The translations under genes and the position numbers were made by a program. Of a stretch of DNA of 64,000 nt, positions 38,202-46,269 are shown piece after piece. Where the stretch lies: contig JAFQHU010000004.1 in the NCBI GenBank assembly GCA_017397845.1, positions 1-64,000 on the forward strand, read 5' to 3'. The notes under the pieces were generated by a model. It did not search any database. It saw nothing but the letters and a program-made list of their open reading frames with translations, and had not been told where the DNA came from. How positions within the stretch are numbered: the first letter of the stretch is position 1; the number at the start of each line of letters is the position of its first letter. Source of the stretch: Clostridia bacterium. GTDB taxonomy: Bacteria; Bacillota; Clostridia; Oscillospirales; Acutalibacteraceae.

Positions 38202-38267
38202 AGACGGTCGGCTTAAAATTCCCGGCTCCATATAGGTTTAACCCTATTTATCCGTCAGTCACACGGG
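38198..38267 (-). ncRNA. ZTP riboswitch (pfl motif)
   Basis: The minus-strand leader of pflB contains the conserved pfl-motif blocks in order: CGTGTGACTGACGG, a variable AGGGTTAAACCT stem, GGAGCCGGGAA, and CCGTCTGGGCA. ZTP riboswitches sense the purine intermediate ZTP/ZMP and turn on folate, formate and purine genes, including pfl, when 10-formyl-THF is low. The last block overlaps the terminator stem, which is the usual expression platform. The match is by eye to the known consensus. Confidence 0.88.
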
Positions 38268-38293
38268 AAGTTTTATTATTTTACTGTGCATTT

Positions 38294-38322
38294 ATTTTAC
38301 CATTTTTTATACTTTAAGTCAA
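38294..38322 (-). promoter_or_regulatory. Sigma-A promoter of pflBA
   Basis: On the minus strand, TTGACT (38317-38322) and TAAAAT (38294-38299) are 17 bases apart, and transcription would begin just before the ZTP aptamer. Confidence 0.75.
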
Positions 38323-38330
38323 GGTAAAAA

Positions 38331-40433
38331 TTATATGATAGAAGAGTACTTTTCTGTTAAAATCTTGGTAACATCGACAGTATTTTCAGATGTTTTTTCT
38401 TTTAACGTATAACTATTTATAAATTCGAACTCGAACTTCTCCATTTCCTTTTGGAAATCAGTGGTGTTATAGTCATTTCTTTCATTGTGATTAAAAGCAG
38501 TGTCGGAAATATGACTGCCGTCGGTGTCGAAATCTTCTTCGAGCTTTTTAAAAAACATTTCCCAGCGGGGGAGGTAGTAGTATTTAATGAGACCTGCCCA
38601 TTCCTTCCATGTGTAGTCGAAAAGCTCGATTTCCGTATGGGGACCCCAAATAGTCAGAAGTGTAACCTCATTAAGCCTGAAAAGCTCTCTGTGATCTTCA
38701 CAGCAGGCATTATCCATGGCCTCTCTGATATGACTGTCTAAAGTAAGCTCGTCTCTGGTTGAAAGCAGACGGTCAACGTCGATAAGGATTTCCCTGAACA
38801 AGGCGGTATTCTTTTTGAATAAAGCCATATCCTTTTCCTTGAAGGACTTCATAATATCGAAGTAAACTTCCTTTGCTTTGTTTGAAAGCACCTGTCTTAA
38901 TATGTCGCAAAGGTCAAATTCATAGCCGTCCTTATGTGCTTTTTCACTCTTTAAAAGCTCACACAGTGCACCGAACAGTACCTTATTGTCATAGCGAAGC
39001 TCTACATGGTCATTGGGTGCGGTATGGTAATGAGTAGTGGAGGGACGGGCGGCAATTATTGAGCTTGTTTCTCTGCCGATACAGGTGCTGCGGTAACAGC
39101 TTTCCTTAAGGAGCTGAACAGCCTTTTTCAAACATTCCTCCTCACTTCCGTAGCGTCTTTCGGCGTAATCGTCAAGGAAAGCATCAAGGTCAGATTCATC
39201 CTTTTCTGTCAGCATATAATAGGCAAGCTCATAATAAAGAGGATTTTGAAAAAAGCCCTCAGGGAAAAGTCCCGTACCGATGCAGTTAGGAAAGATTGTT
39301 TTTCTTTTTTTGTATATGTTCTCGCTTAAAAGCTCCACCGAGCCGTGGAGAGAGTTTCTGTCACCGAAATTATGCAGTGTACCCGCCACGAAATTATAAC
39401 CCATAAAGCCGCCGAGCTTTTCGCTCTTTGATGCGTCAAGGTCTAAAATGAGAAGTCTGTTTTTGTCCACAGCCTTGACTATTTCTTCACGCAAAGACCA
39501 GCCCTGCATAATCCAGATGCTGTCCTTATCGAAGTCAGTATACATTTTGGAAATAGTTTTGCCCACATCGCGAAGATATTCGTCACCGTCTACGGGAGGC
39601 TCGTTTTCGTGGAAGGGGTCACAGGCATAAAGTCCGTGAGCACCGAAAAGCTCCTTTTGCTTCTCTAAAAGGGCAGTGCCGACCACAGTGAAGGCCTTGT
39701 CCAGGGGGTCTAACTGTACCGTACCGGGGAAGCCGCACCAGGTGGGAAGCTGCTGAAGTCCTTTTGCACCGACCTTTTCGGCAAGGGCAGGGGGAATGTG
39801 CCCTGCAAAGCCTTGCTGAATGGGTGTCATGCCCAATTCCAGCTCTCTTTCGATTATCTTTTTTCCGAGCTCGAGTCTCTTATCGATGAACTTCACATCG
39901 GGTATCGCCATAAAGGTGTCGAGATTGGTCATCATCTGCCAGGGATAATAGGAAGGACCTGCCACGAAATTAAGTGCGTCCTTTTCGCTGAGACCGAAAT
40001 CACGGAGAGTATAGTAAATAACAGCCTCATTACCTACCACCGTCAGAGGCATATTTATGCCGTGCATAGCCATAAAGTCTATCTCTTTTTCCCATTTGTC
40101 CCACTGCCATGAGCGCATGGAATAACCGAAGGTGCAGTAGTTGAGATAGGCTCTTTTCTTCTGCTCGATTACCTTCTTTGTCTTGCCCTCGGGAAGGGGA
40201 GCTTCAGTAACCTCGAAGGAGGTGTTTCCGCAGTGGGAAAGGTTAACTCTGCAGTATTTTTTGAGATAGTCATAGTAACCCATGGCAAGGCTTACCTTGC
40301 AGTTACCTTCAATATGTATTTTTCCGTCAAAAGTGTAATATTCGTAGTAGTCCTTGCCGTCGGCTCTTTCTTTTATTTCAAGGGTAAAGCAGTCGGCGAT
40401 AAGGGGAGAGTTTCGTTTAATAAGGTTTAACAT
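38331..40433 (-). CDS. GH89 alpha-N-acetylglucosaminidase
   Basis: This 700-residue protein matches the NAGLU family: an N-terminal small domain, then the T-F-G-Y-S-M-R-S-W-Q-W-D-K-W-E-K-E-I-D segment and the A-M-H-G-I-N-M-P-L motif of the catalytic barrel. H-E-N-E-P-P and the W-I-M-Q-G-W segment lie in the active-site region. GH89 enzymes remove terminal alpha-linked GlcNAc, found on mucin and some glycosaminoglycans. No signal peptide is visible, so it seems to act inside the cell. I start at the ATG at 40433, six bases after GAGGTG. It is a single gene, downstream of nothing on its own strand. Confidence 0.9.
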   Translation of the reverse strand: MLNLIKRNSPLIADCFTLEIKERADGKDYYEYYTFDGKIHIEGNCKVSLAMGYYDYLKKYCRVNLSHCGNTSFEVTEAPLPEGKTKKVIEQKKRAYLNYCTFGYSMRSWQWDKWEKEIDFMAMHGINMPLTVVGNEAVIYYTLRDFGLSEKDALNFVAGPSYYPWQMMTNLDTFMAIPDVKFIDKRLELGKKIIERELELGMTPIQQGFAGHIPPALAEKVGAKGLQQLPTWCGFPGTVQLDPLDKAFTVVGTALLEKQKELFGAHGLYACDPFHENEPPVDGDEYLRDVGKTISKMYTDFDKDSIWIMQGWSLREEIVKAVDKNRLLILDLDASKSEKLGGFMGYNFVAGTLHNFGDRNSLHGSVELLSENIYKKRKTIFPNCIGTGLFPEGFFQNPLYYELAYYMLTEKDESDLDAFLDDYAERRYGSEEECLKKAVQLLKESCYRSTCIGRETSSIIAARPSTTHYHTAPNDHVELRYDNKVLFGALCELLKSEKAHKDGYEFDLCDILRQVLSNKAKEVYFDIMKSFKEKDMALFKKNTALFREILIDVDRLLSTRDELTLDSHIREAMDNACCEDHRELFRLNEVTLLTIWGPHTEIELFDYTWKEWAGLIKYYYLPRWEMFFKKLEEDFDTDGSHISDTAFNHNERNDYNTTDFQKEMEKFEFEFINSYTLKEKTSENTVDVTKILTEKYSSII

Positions 40434-40529
40434 ATTTCGCACCTCTTTATTTTGATAGGCTTAATATAACATATATTTTATAATCCGTAAATAGTAAAAT
40501 TAAAAATAGTAAAGCTCTCTCTGCGTAGA

Positions 40530-40559
40530 TTGACAAGGTAAGACGATCGGTGGTATTAT
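40530..40559 (+). promoter_or_regulatory. Sigma-A promoter of two small membrane proteins
   Basis: TTGACA (40530-40535) and TATTAT (40554-40559) are 18 bases apart, about 105 bases before the start codon. Confidence 0.6.
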
Positions 40560-40613
40560 ATTAATGCAGAATTAAAGTATTAACGGTAAAATATGTAATA
40601 TAAAAGGATTGAT

Positions 40614-40641
40614 TCGTAGGGACATGGCGTGCCGTGTCCGC
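40614..40641. repeat. Dispersed palindromic intergenic repeat
   Basis: CGTAGGGACATGGCGTGCCGTGTCC contains a near-perfect hairpin, GGACATGGC with GCCGTGTCC. It resembles the GTAGGGAC-type intergenic repeat that I recall from gut Ruminococcaceae. It lies directly before the ribosome site at 40653-40657. Confidence 0.5.
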
Positions 40642-40664
40642 AAAAAGATAAAGAGGTGATTGAC

Positions 40665-41123
40665 ATGCTTAAGAGATTCGTTACCAATACATTATGGTCT
40701 ACCTTAGCCTTGCTGATGATGAGCGTGATTTTTACTGCTTTGGCTTTTTTTCTCATAGATAACATTGAAATGATTGCCGGCCCTCTGTTGATGGCTATCT
40801 TCTGTGCCTTATTACATATAGGATATTTTATCGGTCAGAGACTTCATTACAGTAAAAGCTTAAGCCCTGTTTCTGTTGTAATACTTCCTGTACTTATCCT
40901 TGCCGTTGTGTACGGTTTAAGTTTAGTGGGTATTCCTTTCGTTTCAATGATGATTCAGTATCCCTCTGCAGTATGGGGCGAAGCTTTAAACTTACCGAGA
41001 CCTGATGAAGCTCCTGTATTGTTTTACGGTGTATTAATTGCTCATTATCTGGCATCTGCTTTGTCTTTGTTTATCGGTGCGTATAAAAAGCACAGAGAAA
41101 ACAGAGGGGAGAAATTAAAATGA
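40665..41123 (+). CDS. Small polytopic membrane protein
   Basis: This 152-residue protein has four hydrophobic segments and short charged loops. I start at the ATG at 40665 because AGAGGTG precedes it. A longer frame from 40629 would begin within the dispersed repeat. It overlaps the next membrane protein gene by four bases (ATGA), so the pair is translated together and may form a complex. I recognise no family and no functional residues. Confidence 0.65.
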   Translation: MLKRFVTNTLWSTLALLMMSVIFTALAFFLIDNIEMIAGPLLMAIFCALLHIGYFIGQRLHYSKSLSPVSVVILPVLILAVVYGLSLVGIPFVSMMIQYPSAVWGEALNLPRPDEAPVLFYGVLIAHYLASALSLFIGAYKKHRENRGEKLK

Positions 41124-41461
41124 TATCACTTAAAAAGGCAACAAAAACCCTCTCGATTCTCGACATTGTTTTTGTTTCTCTTGCTATTGTATATTCTCTT
41201 ATTTATCCTGCTTTAGTTGACAGCATAGAATTCACGAGGACAGTTTATTTAGATTATATGCTTTGGTCTCTTTTGGCTGTTTTAGTATTTGCGGCTGTCT
41301 CTGTCGTAGTTTTTACGGTTGCTTTGATTATCCGTACGGTATATGGTAAAAGAATAGTAAAAGAAAAAAGTGTAATCGGTGCCTGCATAGTCAATGTGAT
41401 TTTCATCGCTATGATACTTATTTTTATCGATAAGGCCGATTTGTGGTTTATTTTTGCCTGA
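41120..41461 (+). CDS. Small membrane protein, coupled to the preceding gene
   Basis: This 113-residue protein has three hydrophobic segments. Its ATG overlaps the stop of the previous small membrane protein gene (ATGA). Together they look like a two-component membrane unit. No motif or family was recognised. The dapA promoter starts 28 bases after its stop. Confidence 0.62.
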   Translation: MISLKKATKTLSILDIVFVSLAIVYSLIYPALVDSIEFTRTVYLDYMLWSLLAVLVFAAVSVVVFTVALIIRTVYGKRIVKEKSVIGACIVNVIFIAMILIFIDKADLWFIFA

Positions 41462-41488
41462 CAGTAGTCAGAATTTCACTTTACCCTA

Positions 41489-41517
41489 TTGACACTTTAA
41501 AGAATTAGTGATAAAAT
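41489..41517 (+). promoter_or_regulatory. Sigma-A promoter of dapAB
   Basis: TTGACA (41489-41494) and TAAAAT (41512-41517) are 17 bases apart, directly before the lysine riboswitch. Confidence 0.75.
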
Positions 41518-41542
41518 CAGTAAAAATTAAATATTTCAATTA

Positions 41543-41703
41543 AAGATAGAGGCGCGGTTTATCATCAGTAGCTTTATTTCATCGGGAATTTCGCACATTC
41601 CTTTAAAGCGAAAGGGGTCACCGCCGAAGATGTCAGGCGAAAGACATTCTGGGCAAAGGGAATAATATCTCTTTGACTGTCGCTTTTGCGGAGTGCTATT
41701 ATA
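41543..41703 (+). ncRNA. Lysine riboswitch (L box)
   Basis: The dapA leader carries the conserved lysine aptamer blocks in order: GATAGAGGCGCGG, a TCATCAGTAG segment, GCGAAAGGGGTCACCGCCGAAG, CTGGGCAAAGG, GACTGTCGC and GCGGAGTGCTATT. The last closes the base helix with the first. Lysine binding shuts off lysine-pathway genes, which agrees with dapA and dapB downstream. The match is by eye. Confidence 0.9.
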
Positions 41704-41743
41704 ATTGTGTTTTACGGCTTGCAGTCGTATATTATCGATTTTA

Positions 41744-41776
41744 AAAGCATTCGTTTTCCGAGTGCTTTATATTTTT
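41744..41776 (+). terminator. Lysine-controlled attenuator before dapA
   Basis: AAAGCATTCG (41744-41753) pairs with CGAGTGCTTT (41759-41768, one wobble), followed by ATATTTTTG. It is the expression platform of the lysine riboswitch. Confidence 0.8.
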
Positions 41777-41810
41777 GATTGAGATATGAAAGAAAAGGAG
41801 TATTACTATT

Positions 41811-42701
41811 ATGGAAAGAAAGCCTATTTTTACCGGTGCCGCTTCGGCTCTTGTTACCCCTCTTAATGAAAAGGGTGTTGACTATGAAAATTTTAAAAAA
41901 TTAATCGAATGGCAGATTGCCGAGGGTATCAGCGCTCTCGTTATTGCCGGCACATCAGGTGAAGGCTCGACACTTACCGACGAAGAGCACAGAGAGGTTC
42001 TTAAGTTTGCTGTGGATGTAGTTGCCGGTCGTGTACCCGTTATTGCAGGTACAGGCTCAAATGACACCGATTATGCCATCGATCTTACAAAGTATGCCTG
42101 TGAGGTAGGCTGTGATGCGATGCTCGTTGTAACACCTTATTACAACAAAGCTACACAGAAGGGCCTCATAAAAATGTTCACCGCTATCGCTGATGCAAGC
42201 ACCAAGCCCATCATTCTTTATAATGTTCCTTCCAGAACAGGTATAAACATCGAACCTGCTACCTATGCAGCGCTTGCTGAGCATCCGATGATTCAGGGTA
42301 TCAAGGAAGCCAACGGACAGATTGATAAGATTGTAGAGACCATGGCTCTTTGCGGTGATAAGCTCGACCTTTACTCAGGTAACGATGATCAAATTGTTCC
42401 TCTGCTTTCAGTAGGCGGCAAGGGTGTTATCTCCGTTCTCTCAAACGTTCTTCCCAAAGAAACCAACGAAATGTGTCAGAAATTCTTTGACGGTGATGTA
42501 AAGGGTGCTGCAGAGATGCAGTTTAAATATTTCGGTCTTATAAAGGCTCTTTTCAGCGAAGTTAATCCCATCCCTGCCAAAGCAGCAATGGCAGCTATGG
42601 GCTTTTGCGAGGATTATGTAAGACTTCCCCTCACCGTTATGGAAGAAGAACACAAAGCTGTTCTTTTAGAAAAAATGCGTGAGCAGGGCATCAATGTATA
42701 A
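41811..42701 (+). CDS. dapA: 4-hydroxy-tetrahydrodipicolinate synthase
   Basis: This 296-residue TIM-barrel lyase condenses pyruvate with aspartate semialdehyde, the first committed step to diaminopimelate and lysine. It has the G-T-S-G-E-G-S-T-L pyruvate-binding motif (47-55), Tyr137 in Y-N-V-P-S-R-T-G, and the Schiff-base lysine G-I-K165-E-A-N-G. An AAAGGAG site precedes the ATG. It is the first gene after the lysine riboswitch, and dapB follows after 14 bases. Confidence 0.97.
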   Translation: MERKPIFTGAASALVTPLNEKGVDYENFKKLIEWQIAEGISALVIAGTSGEGSTLTDEEHREVLKFAVDVVAGRVPVIAGTGSNDTDYAIDLTKYACEVGCDAMLVVTPYYNKATQKGLIKMFTAIADASTKPIILYNVPSRTGINIEPATYAALAEHPMIQGIKEANGQIDKIVETMALCGDKLDLYSGNDDQIVPLLSVGGKGVISVLSNVLPKETNEMCQKFFDGDVKGAAEMQFKYFGLIKALFSEVNPIPAKAAMAAMGFCEDYVRLPLTVMEEEHKAVLLEKMREQGINV

Positions 42702-42715
42702 TTGAGGTTTTAGAA

Positions 42716-43456
42716 ATGAAAATAGTAGTTAACGGTGCAGGAGGCAGAATGGGCAAAACCCTCTGCGACCTCATCGAAAAAAATGAAAAGCATACTCTTG
42801 CTGCGGCGGTAAGTATGGAATTTGAAACCGACAGCGAAAAGGGTATATACAAAAGCTTGGAGGAATTTTCGGGCGAATGCGATATGCTTATTGACTTTTC
42901 AAATCACAGCGCTACCTACGATGTGACCTCCTATGCACTTAAAAGAGGTCTGCCTGTGGTTATTGCCACCACCGGACAGAATGAAGAGGAATTGGCTATG
43001 ATTAAAAGTGCAAGTGCTGAGGTGCCTGTGTTTTATTCTCAGAACATGTCTCTCGGCGTTGCCATTCTTTCCTGTCTTGCCAAAATCGCTGCCAAAGCTC
43101 TTCCCGACTGTGACATAGAGATTATCGAAAAGCATCATAATCAAAAGCTTGATGTTCCGTCCGGTACGGCTATCTTACTTGCCGACTCTATAAAAAGTGT
43201 CAGAAACGAATGTGAGTATAATATCGGCAGACATGAATACGGTAAAAGAACCAAGAACGAAATCGGTATCCATTCTCTGCGTATGGGCGGAGAGGTCGGT
43301 ACCCACGAAATCATTTTTGCCATGGGCAGTCAGGTAATCACTCTCAAGCACGAGGCTGAAAACAGAAGCCTTTTTGCTGAGGGGGCGGTTTCAGCCGCCG
43401 AATATCTTGTTTCTCAGGATGCAGGCTTTTATAATATGGATAATATTCTGAATTAA
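42716..43456 (+). CDS. dapB: 4-hydroxy-tetrahydrodipicolinate reductase
   Basis: This 246-residue NAD(P)H-dependent reductase performs the second step of the diaminopimelate branch. It has the Rossmann motif N-G-A-G-G-R-M-G-K at the start and the signature E-K-H-H-N-Q-K-L-D-V-P-S-G-T-A, whose His and Lys act in catalysis. It is in one operon with dapA under the lysine riboswitch, and a terminator follows. The length is normal. Confidence 0.96.
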   Translation: MKIVVNGAGGRMGKTLCDLIEKNEKHTLAAAVSMEFETDSEKGIYKSLEEFSGECDMLIDFSNHSATYDVTSYALKRGLPVVIATTGQNEEELAMIKSASAEVPVFYSQNMSLGVAILSCLAKIAAKALPDCDIEIIEKHHNQKLDVPSGTAILLADSIKSVRNECEYNIGRHEYGKRTKNEIGIHSLRMGGEVGTHEIIFAMGSQVITLKHEAENRSLFAEGAVSAAEYLVSQDAGFYNMDNILN

Positions 43457-43463
43457 ATTACGA

Positions 43464-43488
43464 GGGTGACAGCAGTCACCCTTTTATT
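43464..43488 (+). terminator. Terminator after dapB
   Basis: GGGTGAC (43464-43470) pairs with GTCACCC (43475-43481), followed by TTTTATT. It lies between dapB and the M20 gene, so the latter may be read only in part from the dap promoter. Confidence 0.7.
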
Positions 43489-43504
43489 GAAAGAGTGACT
43501 GAAA

Positions 43505-44653
43505 ATGACGGACAAAAAAATTATTTCTCTTTGTGAGGAATTTTATCCTCTGGCGCGTGATATCAGACGAAAACTGCACAGCTATCCCGAAAGAGGAAAC
43601 AGAGAATTCCGCACCACAGAGCTTATCTTTTCATATCTTGAAAAGTGGGGCTATGAATGTGAAAGATTACTCGATACAGGTGTTGTTGCTGTTTTAAAGG
43701 GAAACGCAGCCGGCAAAACCGTGGCTCTTCGAGCCGATATAGATGCTTTGGCTGTGACGGAGAAAACAGGTCTTTTCTTTTCTTCGGAAAATACCGGAGT
43801 CATGCATGCCTGCGGACACGATATACATACCGCATCACTTTTGGGTGCGGCAAAGGTGCTTGCCGCTATGAAAAATGAACTCAAAGGCACCGTGAAGCTT
43901 ATTTTTCAGCCTGACGAAGAGGGTGACGGCGGTGCACAGAGACTTATTGAAAAGGGTGTAATGAAGGATGTGGATGAGATTTACGGCATTCACATCAGAC
44001 CTGAGCTGCGTACGGGAAGCATTATGGTGAAATACGGCAAATTTTACGCTGCCTCGGATATAATCGAAATCGATGTAAAGGGAACCTCTGCACATTGTGC
44101 AGAGCCTCATAAGAGTGTCGATGCCATTCTCATCGGCTCTCACATCGTAACCGCTTTGCAGTCTCTCGTTTCCAGAGAGATAAACCCTACCGACAGTGCG
44201 GTGATTACCGTGGGAACCTTTAACGGCGGCTCTTTCAGAAACACCGTTGCGGGCTCATGCTCTTTGACAGGTGTTGCCCGATCTTTGGGTAAAGAAACAC
44301 GTATGCTTTTGCGTAAAAGAATAAAGGAAACCGCTGAGGGCATAGCCGAAGCTATGGGCGGTAAAGCGGAGGTAAGAATAATCGAAAGCTATCCGGGTAT
44401 AGTAAACGATGACGAAAAGACTGCGTATATTGAGTCCTGTGCCGCTGAGATACTCGGTAAAGGAAATGTAGCCGTGGGCGCACTTCCTCTCATGACCACA
44501 GAGGATTTCGGTTATTACCTTGACTGTGCCAAAGGCTGCTTTTACCATGTGGGCTGTGAATGTGACCATTGTTTGCATTCCGAATATTTTAATCCTGACG
44601 AATCATCTATTCTTACTTCAATGATAATGCACGTAAAGAGTGTTATGGGGTGA
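43505..44653 (+). CDS. M20D family amidohydrolase
   Basis: This 382-residue protein matches the M20D group (N-acyl amino acid and hippurate hydrolases, N-acetyl-diaminopimelate deacetylase). It has M-H-A-C-G-H-D-I-H-T and P-D-E-E-G-D-G-G, which bind the paired metal ions, plus the dimerisation-domain motif T-S-A-H-C-A-E-P-H and a C-terminal T-E-D-F-G-Y-Y metal motif. Its place after dapA-dapB makes N-acetyl-diaminopimelate deacetylase possible, but no dapD-type gene is seen, so I leave it general. The next gene overlaps its stop or lies immediately after it. Confidence 0.85.
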   Translation: MTDKKIISLCEEFYPLARDIRRKLHSYPERGNREFRTTELIFSYLEKWGYECERLLDTGVVAVLKGNAAGKTVALRADIDALAVTEKTGLFFSSENTGVMHACGHDIHTASLLGAAKVLAAMKNELKGTVKLIFQPDEEGDGGAQRLIEKGVMKDVDEIYGIHIRPELRTGSIMVKYGKFYAASDIIEIDVKGTSAHCAEPHKSVDAILIGSHIVTALQSLVSREINPTDSAVITVGTFNGGSFRNTVAGSCSLTGVARSLGKETRMLLRKRIKETAEGIAEAMGGKAEVRIIESYPGIVNDDEKTAYIESCAAEILGKGNVAVGALPLMTTEDFGYYLDCAKGCFYHVGCECDHCLHSEYFNPDESSILTSMIMHVKSVMG

Positions 44654-44658
44654 TGAAA

Positions 44659-45447
44659 ATGAAATATAACTATCATACACATACAGAAAGATGCTTTCAT
44701 GCCATCGGTACCGATGAAGAATTTGTGCTTGCAGCCATTGATGCGGGCTTTGATGAAATCGGTTTTGCCGACCACAGTCCCTGGAATTTTGAAAACGGCT
44801 TTGTTTCCCGTATGAGAATGCATGAAAGTGAGCTGAAAGGCTACTGTGACAGCGTGAAAGAATTAAGGGAAAAATACAGGGATAAAATCAGCATTAAATT
44901 AGGTTTGGAATGTGAATATTTTCCGAAATATCTTCCCTGGCTGAGAGAAAAAATCAAAGAGCATCAGATTGATTATCTTATCTGCGGTCATCATTTCAGT
45001 ACCGATGAGCCGGGCAGTGAATATAACGGAAATCTTTCATCGAAAAATGAGCTTGAAATATATAAAAACGATATATTGCAGGCACTTGATGAGGGTATAT
45101 TTTCTTATATTGCACATCCCGATATTTTTATGAGAGGCTACAGTGTATTTGATGAAAAATGTGAAAAGATTTCCCGTGCCATAATTAAAAAGGCAATAGA
45201 AACCGATACACCGCTCGAATATAATCTGTTGGGTCTCAAGCACGGAATTAATGACAGAAAGCCCGGTTATCCTCATCCCGAATTCTGGAAAATAGCCGCA
45301 GAATATAAGCCTAAGACTGTCATAGGTGTCGATGCTCATGTTCCCGAAGCCTACGGCGAAATCGAGCTATATGCGAAAGCGAAGCTCTTCCTTGAGGGAC
45401 TCGGACTTGAAGTAACGGATAAAATAAGATTTTTTGAGCATAAATAA
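44659..45447 (+). CDS. PHP-domain histidinol-phosphatase family protein
   Basis: This 262-residue protein has the PHP metal motifs: Y-H-T-H-T near the N-terminus, A-D-H-S, G-H-H and I-A-H-P-D, with a final G-V-D-A-H-V. It resembles HisJ-type histidinol phosphatases, which remove phosphate in the histidine pathway. No other his gene is nearby, so a different phosphoester substrate is possible. I prefer the ATG at 44659, six bases after GGGGTG. An alternative ATG at 44653 overlaps the upstream stop. A strong terminator follows. Confidence 0.8.
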   Translation: MKYNYHTHTERCFHAIGTDEEFVLAAIDAGFDEIGFADHSPWNFENGFVSRMRMHESELKGYCDSVKELREKYRDKISIKLGLECEYFPKYLPWLREKIKEHQIDYLICGHHFSTDEPGSEYNGNLSSKNELEIYKNDILQALDEGIFSYIAHPDIFMRGYSVFDEKCEKISRAIIKKAIETDTPLEYNLLGLKHGINDRKPGYPHPEFWKIAAEYKPKTVIGVDAHVPEAYGEIELYAKAKLFLEGLGLEVTDKIRFFEHK

Positions 45448-45453
45448 TTATAG

Positions 45454-45486
45454 GGTCACTCTGTTTTTGTTCGGAGTGACCTTTTC
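45454..45486 (+). terminator. Terminator after the PHP gene
   Basis: GGTCACTC (45454-45461) pairs with GAGTGACC (45474-45481), followed by TTTT. Confidence 0.85.
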
Positions 45487-45489
45487 CTA

Positions 45490-45518
45490 TTGTAAATTTT
45501 TCATTTTAATGATATAAT
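45490..45518 (+). promoter_or_regulatory. Sigma-A promoter of the glycosyltransferase operon
   Basis: TTGTAA (45490-45495) and TATAAT (45513-45518) are 17 bases apart, 38 bases before the start codon at 45557. Confidence 0.65.
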
Positions 45519-45556
45519 AAAATTTAATGAATGTATTGAGTAATGGAGGAAAGCGT

Positions 45557-46258
45557 ATGATTTCCGTTGCACTTGCTGCCTATAAGGGAGAAAAATATAT
45601 AGAAGCACAGATTCGCTCTATTCTTCCTCAGCTTTCTTACGGCGATGAAATTATCGTCTCTGATGACAGACCGGGCGGAATGACAGAAAAAATAGTTAAA
45701 AAAATAGCCGCTGAGGACAGCCGTGTCGTGTGGGTTGAAGGAAAAAGCAAAGGTGTCGTTTCGAATTTTGTCAATGCCATACGTTATTGCAAGGGTGATA
45801 AAATTTTTCTCTGTGATCAGGATGATGTGTGGCTTCCCGATAAAGTGAAAAGAGTTATGGAAGCTTTTGATGAGGGTTATGACCTGGTTCTTCATAATGC
45901 ATATATAACTGACGGTGAGCTGAATATAACCGACTATTCCTTCTTTGAAAAAAGAGGCAGTAAAAAGGGCGTTATCCGTAATATTTTTAAAAATTCCTAT
46001 ATGGGCTGCTGTATGGCTTTTGACCGTAAGCTGCTTAAAAAGATTATGCCCATGCCCCGCAGTATTCCCATGCATGACCAATGGATTGGAATTATCGCGG
46101 AAATTTACGGCAAGGTTAAATTTTTGGATCTCCCTTTGATTTATTACCGTGTACACGGCGGAAACGTAACCGGCGGCAAAACCACATTTAAGCAGAAAAT
46201 TGAGTGGCGCAGATATCTGATTTTAAAGCTTTACAAAAGGGTAATGTTTAAAAAATAA
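45557..46258 (+). CDS. Glycosyltransferase family 2 (rhamnosyltransferase-like)
   Basis: This 233-residue GT-A fold protein has S-V-A-L-A-A-Y-K-G at its start and C-D-Q-D-D-V-W-L-P-D, the metal-nucleotide sugar motif of the family. An M-H-D-Q-W segment lies where the acceptor base is found. I start at the ATG at 45557 after GGAGG; the frame opens earlier at 45527 without support. It is followed by another GT2 and a TagF-like gene in one operon, which suggests building of a wall or capsule polymer. Sugar specificity is unknown. Confidence 0.88.
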   Translation: MISVALAAYKGEKYIEAQIRSILPQLSYGDEIIVSDDRPGGMTEKIVKKIAAEDSRVVWVEGKSKGVVSNFVNAIRYCKGDKIFLCDQDDVWLPDKVKRVMEAFDEGYDLVLHNAYITDGELNITDYSFFEKRGSKKGVIRNIFKNSYMGCCMAFDRKLLKKIMPMPRSIPMHDQWIGIIAEIYGKVKFLDLPLIYYRVHGGNVTGGKTTFKQKIEWRRYLILKLYKRVMFKK

Positions 46259-46269
46259 GGAGATATTTT

